In this document: one piece after another, positions 21,605 to 30,019 of the stretch
Numbering within the stretch: position 1 is the first letter of the stretch
Layout: every line of letters starts with the position of its first letter
Source: Zoogloea sp016790385
GTDB lineage: Bacteria > Pseudomonadota > Gammaproteobacteria > Burkholderiales > Rhodocyclaceae
Assembly (NCBI RefSeq): GCF_041916735.1
Contig: NZ_JAYRYY010000004.1
Reading direction: 5' to 3' (one strand)
Length of the DNA: 64,000 nt
Program-made: the position numbers and the translations under genes
Notes under the pieces: model-generated
Seen by the model: only the letters and a program-made list of their open reading frames with translations
Told to the model about the DNA's origin: nothing
Database searches by the model: none

Positions 21605-22090
21605 ATGGCTATGACAAAAACAGAGGCAGCGGGCGCGCAGGAATGGACTGCGCGACCCAACTGCTCCCTGACCCCGACAGCACGCCGCAACCTTGTCTGC
21701 GGCATTCTTGCACTGAGCCTGCTCGTGAGCGGCGGCTTTCTGCTGGCCGGCGCATGGCTGGTCCTTCCCTTTGCAGGCCTCGAACTCGCCGCCCTTTACA
21801 TGGCCCTGCGCGCCCTTGATAGAGCCGACTCGGCCAGCGAAACCATCCGTCTTGAAGATGGCCGCCTCACCATCACCACCCGCTTCCCGGGTGAGGATCG
21901 GCAACTGAGCTTCCCCACGGCCTGGGCCCGCGTCAGCCTTGAGGCCGGCGACACACCCGACCCGTTGATCTGCATCCGCTCCCACGGCCGCAGTTGCCAG
22001 GTGGGTCGCCTGATGACCCCGCCCCAGCGGCTCCAGTTCTTCTCCGATCTGTCCGGACGCCTCCGCAGCCAGACCGCAGATCGGCATTGA
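21605..22090 (+). CDS. DUF2244 integral membrane protein
   Basis: A 161-residue protein with two membrane helices (about residues 32-50 and 53-70) joined by a short loop, followed by a soluble beta-rich C-terminal part. DUF2244 genes often sit at the head of betaproteobacterial cox operons; the function is unknown, presumably oxidase-related. The start at 21605 has CTGGAGGAGACGCC upstream, a very strong ribosome-binding site. It is 31 bases before coxB. Confidence 0.85.
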   Translation: MAMTKTEAAGAQEWTARPNCSLTPTARRNLVCGILALSLLVSGGFLLAGAWLVLPFAGLELAALYMALRALDRADSASETIRLEDGRLTITTRFPGEDRQLSFPTAWARVSLEAGDTPDPLICIRSHGRSCQVGRLMTPPQRLQFFSDLSGRLRSQTADRH

Positions 22091-22121
22091 TCATCATCCC
22101 ACGACAAGACGAGGCCGAGAC

Positions 22122-23297
22122 TTGACCCGACTCAACCCCCGACCCCATGGCAGGCTTTTCGCAGGACTCAGCCTCCTTCTCGCCGCCGGCGGCGCCCTCG
22201 CCGACTACACCTGGAACTTCCCCAACCCCGTAACCCCGATCGCCCGGGACACCCTGAATATCCACAATGAGTTCATGGTGATCATCACCGTGCTCTTCGT
22301 GGTGGTGTTCTCAATCATGGTCTATTCCATGATCAAGCACCGCAAGAGCAATGGCGCCACACCAGCCTCCTTCACCGGCCCCACCGGCGTGTTGCAATGG
22401 TTCTGGGTGCTGGTTCCCTTCGGCATCCTGCTTTTCATCGACTTCGTGCTCATGGGCATTCCGGCCTTCCACGCGGTGATCGAAATGGAGGACACGCGCA
22501 CCAAGGCCGACATGGTGCTCAAGGTCACCGGCCTGCAGTGGAAATGGCAGTACGAATATCCGGACTCCGGCATCAAGTTCATCAGCACCATGTCCACCCC
22601 CCGCGAGCAGATCGAGGGCAAGGCCGCCAAGGGCGAGAACTACCTGCTTGAAGTGGATAACGAAGTCGTGCTTCCGGTGGGCAAGAAGGTGCGCATCCTG
22701 CTTACCTCCACCGACGTGATCCACACCTGGTGGGTGCCCCAATTTGGCGTCAAGCGCGACGCGATTCCCGGCTTCCTGCGGGAAACCTGGGTGCGCATCG
22801 AGGAGCCCGGCGTGTATCGCGGCCAGTGTGCCGAGCTGTGCGGCAAGGACCACGGCTTCATGCCCGTGGTGGTGCGCGCCGTCCCGGAGGCCGACTACGT
22901 CGCCTGGGTGGACAAGAAGAAGACCGAGATGGCGGCCGCGGCGGCCGGTAGCGACCGCGCCTGGACCAAGGACGAACTGATGGCCGCCGGCAAGGCCGGC
23001 TACGACAAGAACTGCGCCGCCTGCCACCAGGCGGAAGGCCAGGGCCTGCCCCCGGCCTTCCCGGCCCTGGCGGGCAGCAAGATCGTCACCGGCCCGCTGC
23101 TCACGCCGGAGGGCAAGTTGATCCCCGACAGTCACGTGGACCGCGTCCTCAACGGCAAGGCCGGCACCGCCATGCAAGCCTTCAAAGCCACGCTGTCCGA
23201 CGCCGACCTCGCTGCCATCATCACCTACGAACGCAACGCCTTCGGCAACAACAAGGGCGACATGATCCAGCCCGCCCAGATCAAGGCCCTTCGCTGA
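22122..23297 (+). CDS. coxB: Cytochrome c oxidase subunit II with C-terminal cytochrome c domain
   Basis: A 391-residue subunit II. It has a signal peptide (to about residue 26), two membrane helices, and the CuA domain with the His of DVIHTWWVPQFG and QCAELCGKDHGFM (two Cys, Glu, His, Met). After a linker from about residue 270 comes a class I cytochrome c domain with NCAACHQ and a distal Met near the C-terminus (TAMQAF). The start is an unusual TTG at 22122 with GAGG about 8 bases upstream; the nearby ATG at 22147 is out of frame. Subunit I follows after 10 bases. Confidence 0.95.
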   Translation: MTRLNPRPHGRLFAGLSLLLAAGGALADYTWNFPNPVTPIARDTLNIHNEFMVIITVLFVVVFSIMVYSMIKHRKSNGATPASFTGPTGVLQWFWVLVPFGILLFIDFVLMGIPAFHAVIEMEDTRTKADMVLKVTGLQWKWQYEYPDSGIKFISTMSTPREQIEGKAAKGENYLLEVDNEVVLPVGKKVRILLTSTDVIHTWWVPQFGVKRDAIPGFLRETWVRIEEPGVYRGQCAELCGKDHGFMPVVVRAVPEADYVAWVDKKKTEMAAAAAGSDRAWTKDELMAAGKAGYDKNCAACHQAEGQGLPPAFPALAGSKIVTGPLLTPEGKLIPDSHVDRVLNGKAGTAMQAFKATLSDADLAAIITYERNAFGNNKGDMIQPAQIKALR

Positions 23298-23307
23298 GGA
23301 GCACAGG

Positions 23308-24915
23308 ATGAACACCGCCACCCATACCCTCGACCCCCATGCCGACCACGCCCATCACCCCACGGGGTTGCTGCGCTGGCTGACCACTACCAACCACAAG
23401 GACATCGGCACGATGTACCTGACCTTCTCGCTGCTGATGTTCTTCGTCGGCGGCGCGATGATCCTGGCGGTTCGGGCCGAACTATTCCAGCCCGGCCTTC
23501 AACTGATGAAACCGGAGTTCTTCAACCAGCTCATCGGCGTGCACGCCCTGGTGATGATCTTCGCGGCCCTGATGCCGGCGGCCACCGGTTTTGCCAACTG
23601 GATGATCCCGCTGATGATCGGCGCCCCCGACATGGCCTTGCCGCGCCTTAACAATTGGGGCTTCTGGCTGCTGCCGCCGGCGGCCCTGCTGCTCACCATG
23701 CCGTTCATCCTGGCCCTCTTCGGCATTGGTGACGGAGCCGTGGCCACGGGCTGGACCCTCTACGCACCTCTTTCGGTGCAGGGCGGCATCGGGGTGGATT
23801 TCGCCATCTTCTCGATCCACATCCTGGGCATCAGCTCCATCATGGGTTCGATCAACATCATCGCCACCCTGCTCAACATGCGCGCTCCCGGCATGACCCT
23901 GATGAAGATGCCCCTCTTCTGCTGGGGCTGGCTGGTCACCGCGGTGCTGCTGATCATCACTCTGCCGGTGCTCGCCGGTGGCGTCACCATGCTGCTCACC
24001 GACCGCCACTTCGGCACCCACTTCTTCGACGCGGCCGGTGGCGGCGACCCGATCCTGTTCCAGCACCTGTTCTGGTTCTTCGGCCACCCTGAGGTATACA
24101 TCCTGCTGTTGCCGGTATGGGGCCTGATGCCCCACGTGCTGTCCACCTTCACCCGCAAGCCCATCTACGGCCACACCGCCCAGGTCTATGGCTTCATCGC
24201 CATCGGCGTGCTGGGACTCATCGTGTGGGCCCACCACTTCATGACCGCCGGTCTGCCGGTGCCGGCCCTGCTCTACTTCATGTACAGCACCATGGCCATC
24301 TCCCTGCCCCTGGCGGTGCTGTTTTTCTGCTGGATCGCCACCATGTGGCGGGGCGCCATGAGCTTCGAGACGCCCATGCTCTTCGCCATTGGCTTCATCG
24401 TGCTGTTCGGCATTGCCGGCCTTACCGGCCTGGTGCTGGCCGACGTGGCCGCCGATGCCCAGTACCACCACAGCTACTTCGTGGTGGCCCACTTCCATTA
24501 CGCCCTGTTCGCCGGCGGCATCATGGGGGTGATGACCGGGGTGTATTACTGGCTGCCCAAATGGACCGGCCACATGTACAGCGAGCGCCTCGGCAAGCTG
24601 CACTTCTGGCTCACGGTGGTCAGCTTCAACCTCACCTTCATGCCCCAGTTCTTCCTCGGTCTGGCTGGCATGCCCCGGCGCATCCCCGACTACGCCCTGC
24701 AATTCACCGAGTTCAACGCCATCTCCACCGTCGGCGCCTTCGTTCTCGGTTTGTCGCAACTGCTCTTTGCCTGGAACATCTGGCGCTGCGTGAAGGGCGG
24801 CGACAAGGCCACCGACAAGGTCTGGGAAGGCACTACCGGCCTGGAATGGGAACTCAGCTCGCCTCCCCCCTACCATTCCTGGGACACTCAGCCCGTCATC
24901 AAGTCCGGCACTTGA
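23308..24915 (+). CDS. coxA: Cytochrome c oxidase subunit I (aa3 type), K-channel residues replaced
   Basis: The 535-residue 12-helix catalytic subunit. The heme and CuB ligands are present: His in GVHALVMIF, GHPEVY (H259, E262, Y264), WAHHF and VVAHFHY. The D-channel is intact at its mouth (D108 in GAPDMALPRLNN) and at E262. The K-channel is not: the Paracoccus residues S291, T351 and K354 align with P275, L335 and L338 (segments GLMPHV and AISLPLAVLFFCW). The Mg-site Asp404 aligns with H388 (QYHHSYF). The rest is a normal A-type oxidase. The ATG at 23308 follows GAGGAGC. Confidence 0.96.
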   Translation: MNTATHTLDPHADHAHHPTGLLRWLTTTNHKDIGTMYLTFSLLMFFVGGAMILAVRAELFQPGLQLMKPEFFNQLIGVHALVMIFAALMPAATGFANWMIPLMIGAPDMALPRLNNWGFWLLPPAALLLTMPFILALFGIGDGAVATGWTLYAPLSVQGGIGVDFAIFSIHILGISSIMGSINIIATLLNMRAPGMTLMKMPLFCWGWLVTAVLLIITLPVLAGGVTMLLTDRHFGTHFFDAAGGGDPILFQHLFWFFGHPEVYILLLPVWGLMPHVLSTFTRKPIYGHTAQVYGFIAIGVLGLIVWAHHFMTAGLPVPALLYFMYSTMAISLPLAVLFFCWIATMWRGAMSFETPMLFAIGFIVLFGIAGLTGLVLADVAADAQYHHSYFVVAHFHYALFAGGIMGVMTGVYYWLPKWTGHMYSERLGKLHFWLTVVSFNLTFMPQFFLGLAGMPRRIPDYALQFTEFNAISTVGAFVLGLSQLLFAWNIWRCVKGGDKATDKVWEGTTGLEWELSSPPPYHSWDTQPVIKSGT

Positions 24916-24926
24916 GGAGACCCGAC

Positions 24927-25043
24927 ATGCATCTCGACGACTCCGACCTCGCCCTGCGCCGACGCGCCTCCGCCCGCTTTGCCTGGGTGCTGGGGGCCGT
25001 CGCCGCCAGCCTGTACATCATCGGCTTCTTCATCCAGCGTTAA
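24927..25043 (+). CDS. Cytochrome oxidase small assembly protein
   Basis: A 38-residue protein starting MHLDDSDLALRRRASARF, with one membrane helix (AWVLGAVAASLYIIGFFI). It lies between coxA and ctaG, 8 bases before the ctaG start, the standard place for this tiny protein family in betaproteobacterial cox operons. The ribosome-binding site is GAGGAGAC. Its role is presumed to be in assembly. Confidence 0.8.
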   Translation: MHLDDSDLALRRRASARFAWVLGAVAASLYIIGFFIQR

Positions 25044-25051
25044 GCCTCGCC

Positions 25052-25606
25052 GTGAACGAAGCCGCCCTGTCCCCACCCCGCAAGCACGGCCGCCTGGTGG
25101 TCCGCCTGCAGCTGCTGGCGGTGGCCTTCTTTGCCTTCGGCTTCGCTCTGGTGCCGCTCTACGACACTTTCTGCGAGGCCGTCGGCTTCAACGGCAAGAC
25201 CCTGCGGGATGCCACCCAGGCCAAGGATCTACCGCCCAGCGCGGTGGATTACGGCCGCACCCTGAGCGTGCAGTTCACCTCCACCCTGATGCCCGGCCTA
25301 CCGTGGGAGATCCGCCCCCTGGAGCCGGCCATCGATCTGCATCCGGGCGAGCTGCGCACTACCCGCTTCCTGGTGCGCAACCTGTCCGATCAGACCATCG
25401 TCGGTCAGGCCGTGCCTAGCGTGTCGCCCACTGTGGCGGCACGCAGCTTCCAGAAACTCGACTGCTTCTGCTTCACCCAGCAAACCCTGGCCCCTGGCGA
25501 AAGCCGTGAGATGGCCCTGACCTTCGTCGTGGACAGCGGCATCGGCAAAGACATCTCCGAAATGACGCTGGCCTATGCCTTTTTCCCCGCGCCGCCAAAA
25601 CCGTGA
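25052..25606 (+). CDS. ctaG: Cytochrome oxidase CuB-assembly protein CtaG/Cox11
   Basis: A 184-residue inner-membrane protein that inserts copper into the CuB site of subunit I. It has one N-terminal membrane helix (LQLLAVAFFAFGFALVPLY) and a periplasmic beta domain with the copper motif CFCF (DCFCFTQQTL), plus the family end EMTLAYAFFP. The start is GTG at 25052; no in-frame ATG precedes the conserved part. It is followed by subunit III, as is typical. Confidence 0.95.
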   Translation: MNEAALSPPRKHGRLVVRLQLLAVAFFAFGFALVPLYDTFCEAVGFNGKTLRDATQAKDLPPSAVDYGRTLSVQFTSTLMPGLPWEIRPLEPAIDLHPGELRTTRFLVRNLSDQTIVGQAVPSVSPTVAARSFQKLDCFCFTQQTLAPGESREMALTFVVDSGIGKDISEMTLAYAFFPAPPKP

Positions 25607-25634
25607 TTCAAACCCTTGCCCTCGGGAGCACGCC

Positions 25635-26501
25635 TTGACCGCCTCGCACGCCTCCGCGCCCCACGCCACGCACTATTACGTTCCACAGCCCAGCCTGTAC
25701 CCCATCTTCCTGTCGGGGGGCATGTTCCTGCTGGCGCTGGGTTTCATCCTGCTGATGAACAAATTCGCCCCCGGCCCCTGGGTCATGAGCGCCGGGGCGG
25801 CGGTGATCATCTTCGTGCTGTTCAAGTGGTTCGGCGCCGTGATCGCCGAAAACCAGCGGGGCGACTACACCGACTGGGAGGACAAATCCTTCCGCCAGGG
25901 TATGGTGTGGTTCATCGGCTCCGAAGTGATGTTCTTCGCCGCCTTCTTCGGCGCCCTGTTCTACTGCCGGGTAATCTCGGTGCCGGCCCTCGCCGGCATG
26001 GACCCGGCCTTCACCCTGTACGAAGGCTTCACCGCCGCCTGGCCCACCTCCGGCCCCAAGGGCGCCAGCTTCACCCCCATGGGCGCCTGGGGCATTCCCG
26101 CCATCAATACGGCACTGCTGCTCACCTCCGGTGTCACCCTGACCTGGGCCCACTGGGGCCTCATGAAAGGCAAACGCAGCCAGCTCAACCTGGGCCTGAT
26201 CCTGACGGTGCTCCTCGGCGTGATCTTCCTCGGTTTCCAGGCCTACGAATATCACCACGCCTACACCGAATTGGGCCTGACCATGGGGGCCGGGGTGTAT
26301 GGCGCCACCTTCTTCATGCTCACAGGCTTCCACGGCTTCCACGTCACCCTGGGCGCCATCATGCTGGCCGTGGTGGCAGGCCGCTGCCTGTCGGGTCACT
26401 TTGACGCCAAACGCCACTTCGCCTTCGAAGCCGTGGCGTGGTACTGGCACTTTGTGGATGTGGTGTGGCTCTTGCTGTTCGTCGTGGTGTATTGGCTTTA
26501 G
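25635..26501 (+). CDS. coxC: Cytochrome c oxidase subunit III
   Basis: A 288-residue seven-helix subunit III. Family segments are FRQGMVWFIGSEVMFFAAFFGALFY (read in parts), INTALLLTSGVTLTWAHW, FQAYEYHHAYTELGL and the C-terminal AVAWYWHFVDVVWLLLFVVVY. It carries the conserved Glu of SEVMFF near the D-channel entrance. The chosen start is TTG at 25635 (MTASHASAPHATHYYVP), with GGGAG upstream; an ATG at 25575 lies inside ctaG and adds unrelated residues. Convergent with the DUF2909 gene 17 bases on. Confidence 0.94.
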   Translation: MTASHASAPHATHYYVPQPSLYPIFLSGGMFLLALGFILLMNKFAPGPWVMSAGAAVIIFVLFKWFGAVIAENQRGDYTDWEDKSFRQGMVWFIGSEVMFFAAFFGALFYCRVISVPALAGMDPAFTLYEGFTAAWPTSGPKGASFTPMGAWGIPAINTALLLTSGVTLTWAHWGLMKGKRSQLNLGLILTVLLGVIFLGFQAYEYHHAYTELGLTMGAGVYGATFFMLTGFHGFHVTLGAIMLAVVAGRCLSGHFDAKRHFAFEAVAWYWHFVDVVWLLLFVVVYWL

Positions 26502-26517
26502 GCTCGGACCGCCGGAC

Positions 26518-26712
26518 CTACCCGGCGTAGCCACCCCAGCGCCCGGCCAGCAGAAGGCCGGCAAAAAGCAGCAGGGAGAGGGAGATGCGCCAGGTCAGCG
26601 CCCGGACAACCCGGTCGCCCTGGCCCTTGTCCCGATAAAGAAAGAGCAGGCCCGAAAAGAGGCTGCCGACGACCAGCAACAGCATGAATACGACGGCCAA
26701 CTTGAACAGCAC
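26518..26712 (-). CDS. DUF2909 twin-transmembrane protein
   Basis: A 64-residue protein with two membrane helices (about residues 3-25 and 41-58) joined by YRDKGQGDRVVRALTWR, typical of DUF2909. Such proteins often sit between coxC and surF1 on the opposite strand. It probably starts with GTG at 26712. Function unknown; oxidase biogenesis is a guess from context. Confidence 0.8.
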   Translation of the reverse strand: MLFKLAVVFMLLLVVGSLFSGLLFLYRDKGQGDRVVRALTWRISLSLLLFAGLLLAGRWGGYAG

Positions 26713-27475
26713 AGCGCGTTCCTCCAGATTTTCCAGCCGATTGTGCGCCCGCCTTCAGGCCGCCACAAGCGGCCGGCGCTTTCGGCCGTCGGTGTGGGGC
26801 GGCGCACTGGCCGTCGTGGTTGCAGCCGGCTGCATCCAGCTGGGCAACTGGCAGCATGCCAAGGCCGACCGCAAGCAGGCCGCCCAGGCCCTGCTAGACC
26901 AACGCAGCATTGACACCCCGGTCAGCCTCGGCGCCACCCCGGTTGACGCCGAAGCCCTGCGCTCCCGCCCGGTGGTGGTGCGAGGCCGATTCGACACTGC
27001 CCACCAGATCCTGCTCGACAACCGCATCCACCGGGAGCAAGCCGGCTACCACGTCATCACGCCGCTGCACATCGAAGGCAGCGACATGCGTGTGCTGATC
27101 AATCGGGGCTGGGTCCCTGCCTCCGCCCTGCACAATGACCTCCCGCAGGTGGACACCCCCGTCGGCCCGGTCAACCTGCATGGCACGGCCGTGGTGCCGG
27201 GCACCCGCTTCTTCACCCTGGGCAACGAACCATCCGGCGAAGGCTGGCAGCCCGTATGGCAGAACCTCGATCTGGCCCGCTTCACCCGGCTGGCACCGTG
27301 GCCGCTGCAACCCGTGGTGCTTCAACTGGCCCCCGACGCCCCGGCGGGCTTTGCCCGGGCATGGCCACGCCCCGACGAACGCTTCGAACGTCACCTGTCC
27401 TACGCCTGGCAATGGTACGGCTTTGCCGCCTCCGCGCTGTTGATCTGGCTGGCGCTTGGCTGGAGGCGCCACTGA
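26684..27475 (+). CDS. SURF1-family cytochrome oxidase assembly protein
   Basis: A 263-residue SURF1 protein involved in heme a insertion into subunit I. It has an N-terminal helix (WGGALAVVVAAGCIQLGNWQ), the family segments VRGRFDTAHQILLDNR and GYHVITPLHIEGSDMRVLINRGWVP (in parts), and a C-terminal helix (YGFAASALLIWLALGW). The start is uncertain: the ATG at 26684 overlaps the divergent DUF2909 start by 29 bases, while an in-frame TTG at 26741 avoids overlap. Neither has a good ribosome-binding site. The stop overlaps the next ATG (TGATG). Confidence 0.9.
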   Translation: MNTTANLNSTARSSRFSSRLCARLQAATSGRRFRPSVWGGALAVVVAAGCIQLGNWQHAKADRKQAAQALLDQRSIDTPVSLGATPVDAEALRSRPVVVRGRFDTAHQILLDNRIHREQAGYHVITPLHIEGSDMRVLINRGWVPASALHNDLPQVDTPVGPVNLHGTAVVPGTRFFTLGNEPSGEGWQPVWQNLDLARFTRLAPWPLQPVVLQLAPDAPAGFARAWPRPDERFERHLSYAWQWYGFAASALLIWLALGWRRH

Positions 27476-28026
27476 TGCGTGCAAACCGCACCCTGGTGCT
27501 GGTCCTAGGCCTGCTCCTGCTGCCCTTTGCCGTGGCGGGAACGCTCTATGCGGTGGGCTGGCATCCGGCCGGCACAGGCAATCATGGCGAGCTTCTGTCC
27601 CCCCCGCGCGCCCTGCCCCCCCTGTTGGATGCCAAGGGTGAGCCCCTGGCCGGCAGCACCACCCCCCACTGGCGCCTGGTGGTTGCCGGCGCGGGCCCTT
27701 GCAACGAAGCCTGCCGCAGATGGATCGTCCTGACACGCCAAGTCCATGTGGCGCTGTACAAACAAATGTCCCGGGTCGAACGCACCTGGCTGACCGACCA
27801 GGCCAGACCCGATGACGCCGCGCTCCTCACCCTCCAGCCCGACCTGCGCACCGCCGTCGCCGCCGATTCCGAATCCCGCGCTGCCTTTGATCTGCAAAGC
27901 AGCGGGCACCGGGTTTACGTGGTCGACCCCGAGGACCGAATCATCCTGCGCTATGCCCCGGATGCCGACCCCCGCGGCATCCTGAAAGACATGGAACGCC
28001 TGCTGCGCTATGCGTGGGCAGGCTGA
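27475..28026 (+). CDS. Cytochrome-oxidase-associated transmembrane protein (SCO-like remnant)
   Basis: A 183-residue protein with one N-terminal helix (TLVLVLGLLLLPFAVAGTLYAVGW) and a periplasmic thioredoxin-like domain. GPCNEACRRW holds C-x3-C like SCO proteins, and the end VYVVDPEDRIILRYAPDADPRGILKDMERLL matches the SCO C-terminus, but the His ligand region is weak. It is common in betaproteobacterial cox clusters between surF1 and ctaB. Probably copper or thiol handling during assembly. Confidence 0.8.
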   Translation: MRANRTLVLVLGLLLLPFAVAGTLYAVGWHPAGTGNHGELLSPPRALPPLLDAKGEPLAGSTTPHWRLVVAGAGPCNEACRRWIVLTRQVHVALYKQMSRVERTWLTDQARPDDAALLTLQPDLRTAVAADSESRAAFDLQSSGHRVYVVDPEDRIILRYAPDADPRGILKDMERLLRYAWAG

Positions 28027-28060
28027 CACAACGTACCGCCAGCCTTTTCCGGAGACCCCG

Positions 28061-28960
28061 ATGCCGACGCTCCTGCACAACACCACCGCCGCCACGCCAC
28101 TTGGCCTGCGTCTGGCGGCCTTTGCCACCCAGTGCAAACCGCGGGTCAACAGCCTGATCGTGTTTACCGCGATGATCGGCATGTTCCTTGCCGTTCCAGG
28201 CTGGCCGCCCGCCGGGCGGATGCTCGCCGCCACCATCGGCATCGCCCTGGTGGCAGGTGCGGCGGCGGCCATCAACTGTCTGGTCGAACGCACGATCGAC
28301 GCCCGCATGGCCCGCACCCGCGGCCGCGCCCTGCCTCTCGGACTGATCACCCCTACCGAAACCCTTACCCTTGCCTGCCTTACCGGCGGAGCCGGCCTGT
28401 GGCTGCTGCATGTGGCGGTCAACCCCCTGACCATGTGGCTGACCCTGGCCACCTTCCTCGGCTACGCCATCGTCTACACGCTGGTCCTCAAGCCCGCCAC
28501 GCCCATGAACATCGTCATCGGCGGGGCCTCGGGGGCCATGCCACCGGTGCTCGGCTGGGCCGCCATGACCGACACCATCGGATTGCCGGCCCTGGCCCTG
28601 TTCCTCATCATCTTCCTGTGGACCCCGCCCCACTTCTGGGCCCTGGCCTGCTACCGCCGCGAGGAATACGCCCGCGCCGGCCTGCCCATGCTGCCGGTGA
28701 GCCACGGCGTGCCGCTCACCTGCCTGCACATCCTGCTCTACACCGTACTGCTCGCCGCCGTCTCCTACCTGCCGTGCACCCTGGGCCTGTCGGGCGCCGT
28801 GTATGCAGCCCTGGTCACCGTGCTCAACCTCGGCTACCTGCGGGAGGCCTGGGTGCTGTGGCGTGACTATTCCGACGCCCGCGCCCGCCGCGCCTTCCGC
28901 TACTCACTGATCTACCTCACCGGCCTGTTCGCAGCCCTGTTCCTGGACCGCCTGGCATGA
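28061..28960 (+). CDS. ctaB: Heme O synthase (protoheme IX farnesyltransferase)
   Basis: A 299-residue UbiA-family prenyltransferase with nine predicted helices that adds a farnesyl chain to heme b. Seen are CKPRVNSLIVFTAMIGMFLA near the start, the prenyl-diphosphate site NCLVERTIDARMARTRGR, and the second site YTLVLKPATPMNIVIGGASGAMPP (in parts). The first Asp of the usual NxxxD motif is Glu. The ATG at 28061 follows GGAG. The stop overlaps the ctaA start (ATGA), so the two heme enzymes are coupled. Confidence 0.95.
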   Translation: MPTLLHNTTAATPLGLRLAAFATQCKPRVNSLIVFTAMIGMFLAVPGWPPAGRMLAATIGIALVAGAAAAINCLVERTIDARMARTRGRALPLGLITPTETLTLACLTGGAGLWLLHVAVNPLTMWLTLATFLGYAIVYTLVLKPATPMNIVIGGASGAMPPVLGWAAMTDTIGLPALALFLIIFLWTPPHFWALACYRREEYARAGLPMLPVSHGVPLTCLHILLYTVLLAAVSYLPCTLGLSGAVYAALVTVLNLGYLREAWVLWRDYSDARARRAFRYSLIYLTGLFAALFLDRLA

Positions 28961-29997
28961 ACGGCAGCTACCGTCGGCTGGCCCTGGCCGCGCTGCTCCT
29001 GGCGCTGGTGGTCGTGTCCCTGGGTGCCTACGTGCGCCTTTCCGATGCCGGCCTGGGGTGCCCGGACTGGCCCGGATGCTATGGCAAGCTGGTGGGTGTC
29101 CCCGACCAGGCCCACGAGATCAAGGCCGCAGAAGCCAGCTTCGGAAAGCCGGTGGAAGCCCCCAAGGCCTGGAAGGAGATGATTCACCGCTACGCCGCGG
29201 GCTTGCTGGGCCTCGCCATCCTGGCCCTTGCCACTATGGCCTGGCGTCAGCGGCAGCGCCGCAAACCGTGGCTGGAGATCTTGTTGCTGGCGGTGGTCGC
29301 CGGTCAGGCCTTGCTGGGCATGCTCACCGTCACCCGCCTGCTCAAGCCGGTCATTGTCACCAGCCACCTGCTGGGCGGCATGAGCACCCTGGCCCTGCTG
29401 GCGGTGCTGGTCCTGCGTGACCAGGGCACCCGCCGTGCGCCACCGAAAGCCCTGCCGGGCGGCCTGAAGGTACTCGGGGCGGTAGCGCTACTCGCCGTCT
29501 TCGTCCAGATCGCGCTTGGCGGCTGGGTCAGCAGCAACTACGCCGCCGCCATCTGCGCCGACTTTCCCACCTGCCAGGGCCGCTGGTGGCCGGAAATGGA
29601 CACCCACCACGCCTTCACCCTCGATCGGGAGCTCGGCGCCACCGCCAGTGGCGCTCTGCTCTCCGGCGCCGCGCTGACCGCCATCCATTGGGCTCACCGC
29701 CTCGGCGCCACCATGGTCCTGCTGCTGGCTGGGGGTTTCGGCCTGCGCCTGCTGGCCCGGGGGGAAACCCGAATCCACGGGCAATGGCTGCTCGCAGCCC
29801 TGCTGCTCCAGCTCGGCCTGGGCATTGCCAACGTGCTGCTGCAACTGCCCCTGCCCCTTGCCGTTGCCCACAACACCGGCGCCGCCTTATTGCTGGTTAC
29901 GACGCTGGCCGCCACAGTGCGGGTCTTCCAACGCAGTGAAGCCCGCCACCGATACACGATGGCAGGCTTCACGAGGCAATTCCAGACCGTCCGCTAG
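28957..29997 (+). CDS. ctaA: Heme A synthase (COX15/CtaA)
   Basis: A 346-residue eight-helix enzyme converting heme o to heme a. It shows the two Cys-pair loops (LGCPDWPGCYG and CADFPTCQGRWWP), heme-ligand His residues in MIHRYAAG, TSHLLGGM, IHWAHRLGA and VAHNTGAA. It begins inside the ctaB stop. It is the last gene of the oxidase cluster; a small hairpin GACCGTC/GACGGTC (29985-30003) overlaps its end but has no T-run. Confidence 0.95.
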   Translation: MNGSYRRLALAALLLALVVVSLGAYVRLSDAGLGCPDWPGCYGKLVGVPDQAHEIKAAEASFGKPVEAPKAWKEMIHRYAAGLLGLAILALATMAWRQRQRRKPWLEILLLAVVAGQALLGMLTVTRLLKPVIVTSHLLGGMSTLALLAVLVLRDQGTRRAPPKALPGGLKVLGAVALLAVFVQIALGGWVSSNYAAAICADFPTCQGRWWPEMDTHHAFTLDRELGATASGALLSGAALTAIHWAHRLGATMVLLLAGGFGLRLLARGETRIHGQWLLAALLLQLGLGIANVLLQLPLPLAVAHNTGAALLLVTTLAATVRVFQRSEARHRYTMAGFTRQFQTVR

Positions 29998-30019
29998 ACG
30001 GTCTGCCGAGGGCTGGGGG

